Below, one piece after another: positions 31,237-38,061 of a stretch of 38,061 nt of DNA. The translations under genes were made by a program, and so were the position numbers. Where the stretch lies: positions 1-38,061 of the forward strand of contig NZ_JAPMXC010000014.1 in the NCBI RefSeq assembly GCF_026624755.1. The letters run 5' to 3'. Source of the DNA: Robbsia betulipollinis (GTDB taxonomy: Bacteria > Pseudomonadota > Gammaproteobacteria > Burkholderiales > Burkholderiaceae). Under the pieces are notes generated by a model. That model was not told the origin of the DNA. It made no database searches and saw only the letters and a program-made list of their open reading frames with translations. The stretch's first letter is position 1; each line of letters begins with the position of its first letter.

Positions 31237-31800
31237 ACGCCTGGGCTTGTCCCACTTCGCCTTCTAACGCGCCTACTTCGAGGGGGCGGAATCCATCGAC
31301 CTCGCCTACTTGGTCGATCACTACTTGAACTTCGGTAGTAACCCGCGGCACATGCGCATCCAGCTGTGTTGGTTCTAGAATGGATTGGCCGTGGCCGTGG
31401 CCGTGGCCGTGGCCGCGCGCCGCATCGGCGACTTCGACGTCATCCGTTTGCTGCGCCTGCCAAACGGCTTGCTGAGCCCGATGACCCAGTGGCCGACACG
31501 CCGTCGGTCGAGGAATACCGCGAACGCATCGACCCGGGCGGGCGTATTCCGAAACCGAGTTGTTCAGGCACTACCAGGCTGCGCATCTCAGAGCGACGCT
31601 CTCACGCCAGAAACGCCGCGGTCTGCACTTGTGCGAGCGGCATCTCGACGCCCTGCAACGGCTTGAAAAGGTCGTTGCGGAACTGCCGGCGAACGATCAC
31701 CCCGTAGGGGCCTTGCTCGATCCACCGAGCGCCGCGCGCCTGCGCCAAGTAAACATTTTGTCGCTTGGCCAGCGGTCAGCAGCATCAACGGCACCGACCA
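31237..31800 (+). pseudogene. N-terminal remnant of a second large tyrosine recombinase
   Basis: Blocks of the full recombinase at 32247-34118 appear in order but in different frames. GLSHFAF, a stop, RAYFEG and HYLNFGSNPRHMRIQLCWF match LAHFAFYRAYLEG and LYLNSGKDLRKVRALLCWL. RRIGDFDVIRLLRLP matches RRTGDREAVRLLRLP, PSVEEYRERID matches PSLEEFRETVD, and LHLCERHLDALQRLEKVVAE matches the LDALRRLQ region. A (ggccgt)4 repeat sits at its first break. The catalytic half is absent. It lies directly upstream of the intact gene, as a tandem relic. Confidence 0.85.
31387..31414. repeat. Hexanucleotide repeat (ggccgt)4
   Basis: Four copies of ggccgt and a final ggcc within the recombinase pseudogene, at the point where the alignment to the intact gene loses a segment. 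Probably slippage expansion. Confidence 0.9.
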
Positions 31801-32000
31801 CTGCTAGTTTACCAAGGTGCCGTGCCTGGATGCGACCGGACCGGGGCCATTAATGACGAAAAAATTAAATGCAACTAACCATCTAAAAAGATCAAAAACA
31901 AAAATCTCTATGACAAAGACAAAAGGCAATGTAACTGTCTGATTTACCGTAGCTTTACGAGCTGTTCACGCGGATGGATGAAGTTTCATGAAAAATATGA

Positions 32001-32030
32001 CACTTATGATAATACGAATTATCATAAGTG
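32001..32030. repeat. Perfect 13-4-13 palindrome upstream of the recombinase
   Basis: Arms cacttatgataat (32001-32013) and attatcataagtg (32018-32030) around acga. Size and AT-rich inverted arms fit a tyrosine-recombinase core site or a repressor operator. It lies 217 bases before the recombinase ATG. A related imperfect site is at 11046-11075 after hsdR. Confidence 0.8.
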
Positions 32031-32246
32031 GTGGATGAGCGTAAAGATGCTACGATGAGCGAAAAGCCGGGTAGAGCGCGGCCCGCTGGACGGGGCTGGC
32101 CAGTTGTCTGCCAGACAACGCCAGTCAAAGCGGGTCGGAATAGGTCACCTTTGGCACGGCCTGCGCCCGCATCCACCAGAAGCGCCGTTTGGCGCGCGCT
32201 TCGCTCACTGCTTTTCACGCCGAACCCGTTCATACAGCCCGACACT

Positions 32247-34118
32247 ATGACGCACGCTTTGCCAGCGACTCCCCGTGCCCTCAGCCTGGCTCACTTTGCG
32301 TTCTATCGCGCCTATCTTGAAGGGCCAGTCGCATTGGATCTGCCAGTCCTCGCCGATCTCTACCTGAATTCGGGAAAGGATCTACGCAAGGTGCGCGCGC
32401 TGCTGTGCTGGCTCCAAGATGAACTGGCCGCCGCGGCCCGTCGTACCGGAGATCGCGAAGCCGTCCGGCTTCTGCGCTTGCCAAAGTCGCTTGGTGTCGC
32501 CGGCGCTCCGGTGGATGTGCCGTCGTTAGAAGAGTTTCGCGAAACTGTCGATGCCGACGGCGTGTACAGCGAGGAGGAATTGCGCGCTCTATATATAGAG
32601 CAGTATCCGAACGCGGTGCAAACGCGGCAGGAACGCCGGGGCGTTCGTCTTCACACGCGGCGCTTGGACGCACTGCGGCGGCTGCAAACCGCGGTCGTAG
32701 AGGCGCCTCAGCTCACGCATGCGCTTTCTGGCTGGTTTGAGCCGGCAATTGTGACGCGGTTGGAGGCGGCGGGGGTGTTTTCGCTGCAGCAGCTGGTCGA
32801 CGTGCTCAATGGTTTCGGTGAGCGCTGGTACCGGCACGTAAAAGGGCTCGGGCGGGAAGGCGCAGGGCGGATCGTTCGATGGGTAGAAGCCAATCGGGCC
32901 ACGCTCGGACCCTTGTCGGTGCGGGTGACGCAACCGCTGCGCAGTGTCTCGCGCGAGCTCCTCTATGCCGAACGCGCCGAAGTGAGCGATATCGCGCCCT
33001 TGGAAGCGATGGCTATGCCGGCGACGCTCGACGGCAGCGCTGGTACCAACCGCGCTCCGCACGATCGCAACCAAACCGGCGCCTACGACGACCTGGCCGC
33101 AATCCAAGCCTGGCTGAAATTGTACGATCCGGCTTCCCACACCTGGCGCGCGTACCGCACGCAGGCCGAGCGGATCTTGCTCTGGGCGGTTCTCGAACAC
33201 GGTAAGCCATTGTCCTCGCTGGACGTCTCGGACATTGCAGCTTATCGGGCTTTTCTAAGTGATATACCGGAGAACTGGGTTGGCGCGCGCCGCACGCCAC
33301 GGTGGTCGCCACACTGGCGGCCTTTTGCAGGTCAGCTATCCCCATCGAGCCGGGCAAGCGCGCATGCCGTTCTGCAAGCGCTTTTCCAGTGGCTGACGGA
33401 CATGCGCTATCTGGACTTCAATGCCTGGACCGGTGTGCGGAAGTCGGCTGAAGAGAAAGAAGCCGGCCGCATCAAGGCACATCATGCGTTGACCCGCGCC
33501 CAATGCGATCATTTACTGGCGCACGTCGAGCGCAGCGCTGGAACCGCCACTGGCGAGCGCGCGCGCTTCATCTTAATGTTGGGAATGGCCACCGGACTGC
33601 GCTTATCGGAAATGTGCTCGGCCACTTTGGGAGGACTTCATCCCCGATGGGTCGATGACCAACTCGGCACTGCTTGGACATTGAGCGTGGTTGGTAAGCG
33701 CGCGAAGCGCCGAACAGTCCCGATGACCCGCGTCATGATGGAAGCGCTGCGACGCTACCTTCGTGCGCGAGGTTTGAGTGAGTCGCCTGAAGAGAACGAG
33801 TCCGAAACGCCTTTGATCGGCCGCTTAGAAAACGAAGCAACGACGGCGCTGGCAAGTCCAGCATTGGCGTTGGCTTTCAAGAAAATCTTTGAGGGCGCGG
33901 CTGGCGATCTTGTTGAAAGCGATCCGCACGTTGCAACGCGCATTGGCCGAGCATCCACGCACTGGCTACGACACACCTTTGGGACGCAGGCAATCGAGGC
34001 GGGGGTCCCGCTCGACATCGTCCAAGAAAATCTCGGGCATGCTTCGCCAGCAACGACTTCTATCTATGTGACGACCGAATTAGATCGACGTATCCGCGCA
34101 CTCGAGAGCATGGGGTAA
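32247..34118 (+). CDS. Large site-specific tyrosine recombinase (phage-integrase family)
   Basis: A 623-residue protein. The N-terminal region (1-250, ALSLAHFAFYRAYLEG) is the specific extension of this family; a SAM-like core-binding domain follows at about 290-390. The catalytic domain (about 410-620) holds R452 (ATGLRLSEM), H572/R575 (HWLRHTFG) and the nucleophile Y607 (ATTSIYV), all present. It should cut and join DNA at short inverted sites. I chose ATG 32247 (MTHALPATPRALSLAHF); the frame is open to a GTG at 32028, but the extra residues look like leader DNA. Fragments of relatives lie at 3789-4131 and 31237-31800. Confidence 0.93.
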   Translation: MTHALPATPRALSLAHFAFYRAYLEGPVALDLPVLADLYLNSGKDLRKVRALLCWLQDELAAAARRTGDREAVRLLRLPKSLGVAGAPVDVPSLEEFRETVDADGVYSEEELRALYIEQYPNAVQTRQERRGVRLHTRRLDALRRLQTAVVEAPQLTHALSGWFEPAIVTRLEAAGVFSLQQLVDVLNGFGERWYRHVKGLGREGAGRIVRWVEANRATLGPLSVRVTQPLRSVSRELLYAERAEVSDIAPLEAMAMPATLDGSAGTNRAPHDRNQTGAYDDLAAIQAWLKLYDPASHTWRAYRTQAERILLWAVLEHGKPLSSLDVSDIAAYRAFLSDIPENWVGARRTPRWSPHWRPFAGQLSPSSRASAHAVLQALFQWLTDMRYLDFNAWTGVRKSAEEKEAGRIKAHHALTRAQCDHLLAHVERSAGTATGERARFILMLGMATGLRLSEMCSATLGGLHPRWVDDQLGTAWTLSVVGKRAKRRTVPMTRVMMEALRRYLRARGLSESPEENESETPLIGRLENEATTALASPALALAFKKIFEGAAGDLVESDPHVATRIGRASTHWLRHTFGTQAIEAGVPLDIVQENLGHASPATTSIYVTTELDRRIRALESMG

Positions 34119-34354
34119 TCATCAATAGCGACATGTGAATATTCGTATCATGAGATCTGTTACTTCGTCGTGGTTACCACAAGGTTTTGAGCTGCATTTA
34201 ATGCAAAGCTATATGCTGTGGGACCAGGAGCGTGGTTCTGGCTCCTTGAAGCTACGACGCCCGTAACGAAATTATTTGCGTCTATGCTTGGCTCGCGTAT
34301 ATTTCGGAAACAATAGAAAAGATAAGGCGCGCTGCGCGCGAAACACTGGTTGAT
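34119..34354. other. Gap between recombinase and XRE/ImmA gene
   Basis: 236 bases without a gene. It contains a small palindrome tgcat-tta-atgca near 34192 and is moderately AT-rich; the promoter of the downstream pair is expected here. Confidence 0.5.
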
Positions 34355-35524
34355 ATGGCACGAGTGAATCCTTTACTGTTGACGTGGGCTCGCACGACTG
34401 CCGGTTTAAATGCCGAGGTCGCTGCACGCCTCTTGGACCTTGGAGGTACCAAGCAAACCGGCGAGGCCATGCTGGAAGAATATGAGCGAGGCGACAAAGA
34501 GCCGTCTCGTCCGCTGCTGCTCAAAATGGTCAAGGTGTACCGCCGACCTTTGCTGGTGTTCTACTTAAATGAACCGCCACAAAAGGCGGCGCGTGGCGAA
34601 GACTTCCGCACCTTGCCGACAGATCGTCGCGTGGAAAGCGAAGGCGCGCTCGATGCGCTCGTGCGCGATGTGCACGTGCGACAACGTTTGATTTTGAGTA
34701 CCCTCGAAGAAGCCGAAGAGGCGGTCGTGCACTCCTACGTCGGCAGCATCACCTCGAATATGTCGCTGGCTTCTGTGGTCGCCAAAGTGACCCACGGCAT
34801 TGGTTTTGATCGTAGCAATTTCCGCCGGCAACGTACGGTGGAGGCCGCCTTTGCTTACTTGCGCGACCGCATCGAGGAAACGGGTATCTTCGTGTTGTTG
34901 ATTGGTACGCTCGGCAGCCACCATTCCGCGATTAGTCCCGAGGTGTTCCGGGGCTTTGCGATCGCCGACAAGGAAGCGCCTTTTATCGTCGTTAACGATC
35001 AGGACGCGAAATCCGCTTGGGCTTTTACAGCGCTGCACGAACTCGCCCATATCTGGTTGGGTGAAACAGGCGTCAGTGGTGGGCTACCTGAAAAGCACAT
35101 AGAGAAGTTTTGTAACGACGTAGCCAGTCGCATCCTCGTCGATGACGCCGAGATCGGTGCGATTGAAATCGATGCTGAAGATTTCCCGGCATGTGCGCAA
35201 GCTGTCGCGGGATTCGCGCAGACCTACCGGGTTAGTCGACCGCTGGTCGCATACCGCCTCTTCCAACAGCATCGTATTACTGAAGCCACTTGGCAGACAC
35301 TGAATCGCTATTTTTCCGAGACTCGTCAGAAAGAACGCGATGTGCAGCCCAAACGTGAATCCAGTGGCCCCAGCTACTATGTCGTGAAGCGACACCGCAT
35401 GGGTGGAGCATTGATGGACCTCGTGAAGCGCACGCTTGCCGAAGGCATCTTGACGCCCACGAAAGCTGGACGCCTCTTGGACGTGAAGCCGACCAATGTG
35501 GCGACATTATTGGGTGGTGCATGA
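34355..35524 (+). CDS. XRE-type regulator with ImmA/IrrE metallopeptidase domain
   Basis: A 389-residue protein. The N-terminal part (about 1-70, LLTWARTTAGLNAEVAARLL, EEYERGDKEPSRPLLLKMVK) is a degenerate HTH_3/XRE domain. The middle (about 130-300) is an ImmA/IrrE zinc peptidase with the HELAH motif (H228, E229, H232). The C-terminal tail (YYVVKRHRMGGALMDLVKRT) is usual for the family. Its end overlaps the DUF4411 gene start by four bases. In such pairs this protein acts like an antitoxin or regulator for the PIN-like partner, which is inferred from the family. Confidence 0.92.
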   Translation: MARVNPLLLTWARTTAGLNAEVAARLLDLGGTKQTGEAMLEEYERGDKEPSRPLLLKMVKVYRRPLLVFYLNEPPQKAARGEDFRTLPTDRRVESEGALDALVRDVHVRQRLILSTLEEAEEAVVHSYVGSITSNMSLASVVAKVTHGIGFDRSNFRRQRTVEAAFAYLRDRIEETGIFVLLIGTLGSHHSAISPEVFRGFAIADKEAPFIVVNDQDAKSAWAFTALHELAHIWLGETGVSGGLPEKHIEKFCNDVASRILVDDAEIGAIEIDAEDFPACAQAVAGFAQTYRVSRPLVAYRLFQQHRITEATWQTLNRYFSETRQKERDVQPKRESSGPSYYVVKRHRMGGALMDLVKRTLAEGILTPTKAGRLLDVKPTNVATLLGGA

Positions 35525-36051
35525 CGGCGAGCATTCAGCCTTTGTATCTGCTCGACGCCAATGTCTTGATCGATGCGCACAATATGTATTATCCCGTCGA
35601 TATGGTGCCTGAATTTTGGGACTGGTTATTACATATGGCGGCAATGGGCAATATCGCGATGCCACTCGAAACGTTCGAAGAAGTACGGGGTACCAAAGAC
35701 GCCAAGAAAGACATATTCAACGATTGGACCAGGCGTGAGGGCGTCGAAGAGATGCTCGTTTTGAAAGAAGACTTCGACCCCCACGAGTTGCATGCAGTGT
35801 TGACGGCTTATGCGCCTGACCTGACCGACAGCGAAGTTGAGCAGGTTGGTCGGGACCCGTTTTTGATCGCCTATGGATTGATGGCGCCACAGCATCGCGT
35901 GGTCGTGTCGAACGAAGTGTCCAAGCCGTCTAAGACGAGAGCGAACAAGAAAGTCCCAGATGTTTGCTGTGAAGTGGGTGTGACCTGTTGCAATACGTTT
36001 AGCATGCTGCGCGCGCTCGGATTCCGGACTGACTGGGCAGCACTTCTTTAG
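35521..36051 (+). CDS. DUF4411 PIN-like protein
   Basis: A 176-residue protein with a PIN-type start, YLLDANVLIDA (D12 in the first acidic position), then VPEFWDWLLHMAAMGNIAMP and the second acidic cluster LETFEEV. It ends with DPFLIAYGL, VVSNEVSKPSKTRANKKVPD and VCCEVGVTCCNTF, all typical of DUF4411. A ribonuclease toxin role is inferred. It is translationally coupled to the XRE/ImmA gene (ATGA), the classic arrangement for this pair. Length is normal and no break is visible. Confidence 0.9.
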   Translation: MTASIQPLYLLDANVLIDAHNMYYPVDMVPEFWDWLLHMAAMGNIAMPLETFEEVRGTKDAKKDIFNDWTRREGVEEMLVLKEDFDPHELHAVLTAYAPDLTDSEVEQVGRDPFLIAYGLMAPQHRVVVSNEVSKPSKTRANKKVPDVCCEVGVTCCNTFSMLRALGFRTDWAALL

Positions 36052-36239
36052 CGTGGGACCACAACATGTCGATGACGTGTTTTCCTCGAGGATGTCTCGC
36101 TCACGTGTATCCATGACAATCCTCGGCACATGTCCCGAAATCTGATACCGGTTCAAGGTAAGTGCTGGTTTTTCGGGATGTCCTATTAAGGTGGAATTGC
36201 CCTTCTTAAATTGAATAAGCCGCAGCTCTTTGTGCACGG
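36052..36239. other. Gap after DUF4411
   Basis: No gene supported. An open frame on the minus strand runs across it and into the DUF4411 gene, but it shows no domain. It probably holds old IS DNA, as an IS3 remnant follows. Confidence 0.4.
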
Positions 36240-36440
36240 GTGAACTCGCGCGATGACTGCATTTTTAAACCTTTCGCCGAGTTTGCTGCGCTAGAGGTCA
36301 TAGCTCGCTTCCGAGAATCCGCGCTGACGGCAAAGTTTCTTGACCGGTATGCCCGCATCTGCCTCCCGTAGAAATCCAATGATCTATTCTTCGCTGAACC
36401 GCTTTTTCGTGCCCAATCTCTGGATAGGTCCCTTTCCATG
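36240..36440 (-). pseudogene. IS3-family OrfA remnant
   Basis: Reads KKRFSEE, stop, IIGFLREADAGIPVKKLCRQ then RGFSEASYDL, stop, RSKLGE. This is the helix-turn-helix end of an IS3 OrfA. The two stops are TAG where the family has glutamine (CAG) and tryptophan (TGG). The leucine-zipper part and OrfB are missing. Confidence 0.85.
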
Positions 36441-36477
36441 AAATGCATTTCCAATTGCGCTTCGCTGATCCAGGTCA

Positions 36478-37617
36478 TCACTCAATATTCTCGTCAGTGG
36501 CACGGACCTGTCGGCCCAGTCGCGTTAGAGGCTCACGGAAGGCTGCTTCCAGTTGCTTCAAATGCTGTGATATCCAGTCTGTAATCTGCGGCCACGTATC
36601 ACGATCGTAGCCGTCAAAAGCTCGGCTGATTTGAACAATGCTTTGCTTCTTGTCATCCATTCGACGCCATTCTAACGGCGCACCAAAGACCGCCTCGATC
36701 GCCGCCCGCTGCAACAGGAGTTGATCGAATAGCCACTTGTTCTCGGCTGTATCGGCACGCGCGAGTGACAGCTGAACCCGCGCTTCGTCCTTGCTAAAGA
36801 TCAGCTGCCAGGGGCATGCGCGCACGCCGGATCCGGCGCTGAGCCAGTGATCCTTCGACGAGCTGATATTACTGAATGAATCGTTGCCATCCTCCCGCAG
36901 TTTTGCCAATGCCTTCGCCCAGAATTGTAGGCGCAACTCGTGTCGGCGCTTTTGCGTGCCTTGCACTGCCGTCTCTTCCACCTCCTTCGAGGAGATGTTG
37001 ATCATATAATCTGCAACTTCGGGCGGCGGGATGATCTGCTGCAAGTCTATGAAGAGTTCTTCCTCGTACGCGAATGCTAGAACCCGGAAGCATTGCGCGC
37101 GGATGCCGCGGGATAGCAGCCACAGCACCGTCGCCGTCACTTCGCGACGGAAATTCGCAGCGATGAAGATCATGCGCTGGCCGTTGCCGGGGTTCAGCAC
37201 TGTCTCTTCCAGTTCCTCAACCTCCATGAACTCGCAGATCCGCTGGATGGCGCTGCCGCCGCCGCAGTAGCGGTCGAGGTATTGCTGGTGCACCTCAATG
37301 ATCTGCGCTTTGGTAAGGCCCGAGACGTAGGCTGTGTATTTCAGCGCTTGCCAGGTCACATCACGGCCAGAATCGTCCAGCTTGTTCTCGATCACTACCA
37401 AGTTGCCGACTTTGTCGAGCGCCAAAAGGTCTAGCCGCTCCCGCGTTTCGTCAAAGCCATCGAATTCCTTCTGAAGGATTAGGAATTCCTCCCCAAGCGC
37501 GTCGGGTTGGTGCACAAGCCATTCTTGGAGATGATCTCGTTCTCGCAGCGCGAGTTCGCCGAAGCGCTTCTGTGGCAGACGAGAAATGCGGTTCGAGGGA
37601 CGATCAACGCGGAACAT
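36478..37617 (-). CDS. DUF4268 protein with nuclease-like N-terminal domain
   Basis: A 379-residue protein. The N-terminal part (about 1-210) resembles NucS/PD-(D/E)XK-type domains: ERDHLQEWLVHQPDALGEEF, D63 in RLDLLALD, and E77/K79 in VVIENK. The C-terminal part (about 230-370) is the DUF4268 fold (RRHELRLQFWAKALAKLRED, near-terminal WISQHLKQLEAAFREPL). The start overlaps the stop of an hsdS fragment (TAATG), so the gene was the last member of a type I restriction operon. Such proteins commonly travel with type I loci. Function is presumed defence-related and may be orphaned here. Confidence 0.88.
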   Translation of the reverse strand: MFRVDRPSNRISRLPQKRFGELALRERDHLQEWLVHQPDALGEEFLILQKEFDGFDETRERLDLLALDKVGNLVVIENKLDDSGRDVTWQALKYTAYVSGLTKAQIIEVHQQYLDRYCGGGSAIQRICEFMEVEELEETVLNPGNGQRMIFIAANFRREVTATVLWLLSRGIRAQCFRVLAFAYEEELFIDLQQIIPPPEVADYMINISSKEVEETAVQGTQKRRHELRLQFWAKALAKLREDGNDSFSNISSSKDHWLSAGSGVRACPWQLIFSKDEARVQLSLARADTAENKWLFDQLLLQRAAIEAVFGAPLEWRRMDDKKQSIVQISRAFDGYDRDTWPQITDWISQHLKQLEAAFREPLTRLGRQVRATDENIE

Positions 37618-37764
37618 TAGGCTACCTTCTCGATCAGCTCGCGTGTTGCACGGACGCGCAGTTCGCCGGAGATGAGGCGGGGGAGGAGAGTGTCGCGGAG
37701 GGTGGAGAGAGTCATATTTTGTTGCATTCGCGGGCTTGTCCGTATTTTTGTGTATGAGACAGTT
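37617..37764 (-). pseudogene. hsdS: 3' remnant of a second hsdS
   Basis: The frame upstream of the DUF4268 start reads RMQQNMTLSTLRDTLLPRLI then SGELRVRATRELIEKVA, the typical C-terminal end of HsdS subunits. It ends in TAA at 37617-37619, sharing one base with the next ATG. The sequence is cut near 37765 by an IS3-family element, so recognition domains are absent from this copy. It is different from the HsdS encoded at 6157-7335. Confidence 0.85.
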
Positions 37765-38061
37765 TGAACCGGCCAGGGTTTAATAGACACTTACGAGCCG
37801 TTTAACGCATTGCGCCGCTCAAACTCCACGGGTGACAAATGGCCCACGAAGCTGTGTCGGCGAATTGGGTTGTAGAACATCTCAATGTAATCGAATACGT
37901 CCGTGGTTGCCATCGCCCTGGTCGGATAGATTCGCCGTTTTATTCGTTCCTTTTTCAACGCCCCGAAGAAGCTCTCGGCCACGGCATTATCGTGGCAGTT
38001 ACCGCGCCGACTCATGCTCGGTACCATGTGATGAGCCTTCAGAAACGACTGCCAGTCATCA
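37765..38061 (-). mobile_element. IS3-family insertion sequence, right end (cut by window edge)
   Basis: The likely terminal repeat starts tgaaccggccagggtttaat at 37765, with the TG end expected of IS3 elements. Its transposase gene runs off the right edge. It disrupts the hsdS gene on its left. A target-site duplication cannot be checked as only one end is visible. Confidence 0.6.
37791..38061 (-). CDS. IS3-family transposase OrfB, C-terminal part
   Basis: Coding runs off the window on its 5' side; visible residues include DDWQSFLKAHHMVPSMSRRG, then NCHDNAVAESFFGALKKERI with the last catalytic glutamate in AVAESFF, and the tail RRIYPTRAMATTDVFDYIEM and FYNPIRRHSFVGHLSPVEFE. These are IS3-group OrfB hallmarks. 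It differs from the transposase at the left edge, so the window is bounded by two different IS3-type elements. Confidence 0.88.
   Translation of the reverse strand, partial: DDWQSFLKAHHMVPSMSRRGNCHDNAVAESFFGALKKERIKRRIYPTRAMATTDVFDYIEMFYNPIRRHSFVGHLSPVEFERRNALNGS

Noticed and set aside
32028-32246. GTG start at 32028 for the recombinase
   Set aside because: It would begin inside the palindrome and add 73 residues unlike the family; ATG 32247 fits the conserved N-terminus.
1-38061. tRNA, rRNA or attachment site next to a tRNA
   Set aside because: No cloverleaf or rRNA-like stretch was recognised by eye; short RNAs could still be missed.

Overview
The window looks like an accessory region of a Burkholderia-type betaproteobacterium, on a plasmid, a secondary replicon or an integrated plasmid. 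This rests on protein style: an H-NS of the short betaproteobacterial form, an imuA-imuB-dnaE2 mutasome, a large tyrosine recombinase and IS3/IS66 elements. It is inference; no rRNA, tRNA or core housekeeping gene is visible to fix the taxon. Many genes are broken by single frameshifts or nonsense changes, so the region is decaying and mosaic.

Left part (1-13.1 kb): the tail of an IS3-family transposase, then a two-gene cassette (DUF6933-type and DUF6880-like proteins), a DUF1016/YhcG-type nuclease gene with two near-identical hairpins, a recombinase fragment, and a complete type I restriction-modification operon (hsdM-hsdS-hsdR). A diverged second copy of the DUF6933/DUF6880-like cassette follows in the same orientation, so the restriction block sits between two copies. 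An H-NS gene closes this part.

Middle (13.7-21.9 kb): a LexA box and the SOS mutagenesis operon imuA-imuB-dnaE2, followed by a broken small gene and a short one on the plus strand. A leftward run of very small genes (21.9 to 19.6 kb) comes next: a ribbon-helix-helix-like protein, two DUF4160/DUF2442 pairs (one DUF4160 broken), DUF1737, and several short unknowns including a four-cysteine zinc-ribbon-like peptide.

Plasmid-like part (22-34.1 kb): a 1.48-kb inverted duplication with two divergent 139-residue paralogues, exactly symmetric about position 22827.5 and full of nested inverted repeats. Next come a BrnT/BrnA toxin-antitoxin pair with a frameshifted toxin, the decayed C-terminal part of a large ParB-like protein, an AT-rich 135-bp tandem repeat that may be a replication origin, an IS66 remnant, intact parA-parB, a terminator, a possible three-way-junction structure, and a putative replication initiator. 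Two unknown genes, a recombinase pseudogene and a full tyrosine recombinase preceded by a perfect 13-4-13 palindrome follow. A matching imperfect site lies after hsdR.

Right end (34.3-38.06 kb): an XRE/ImmA-IrrE metallopeptidase gene overlapping a DUF4411 PIN-like gene, an IS3 orfA remnant, a DUF4268 nuclease-like gene preceded by the 3' end of a second hsdS, and an IS3-family element cut by the window edge. Overall the window combines plasmid maintenance genes, defence genes (two type I systems, one broken) and SOS mutagenesis genes, assembled by insertion sequences and a recombinase.
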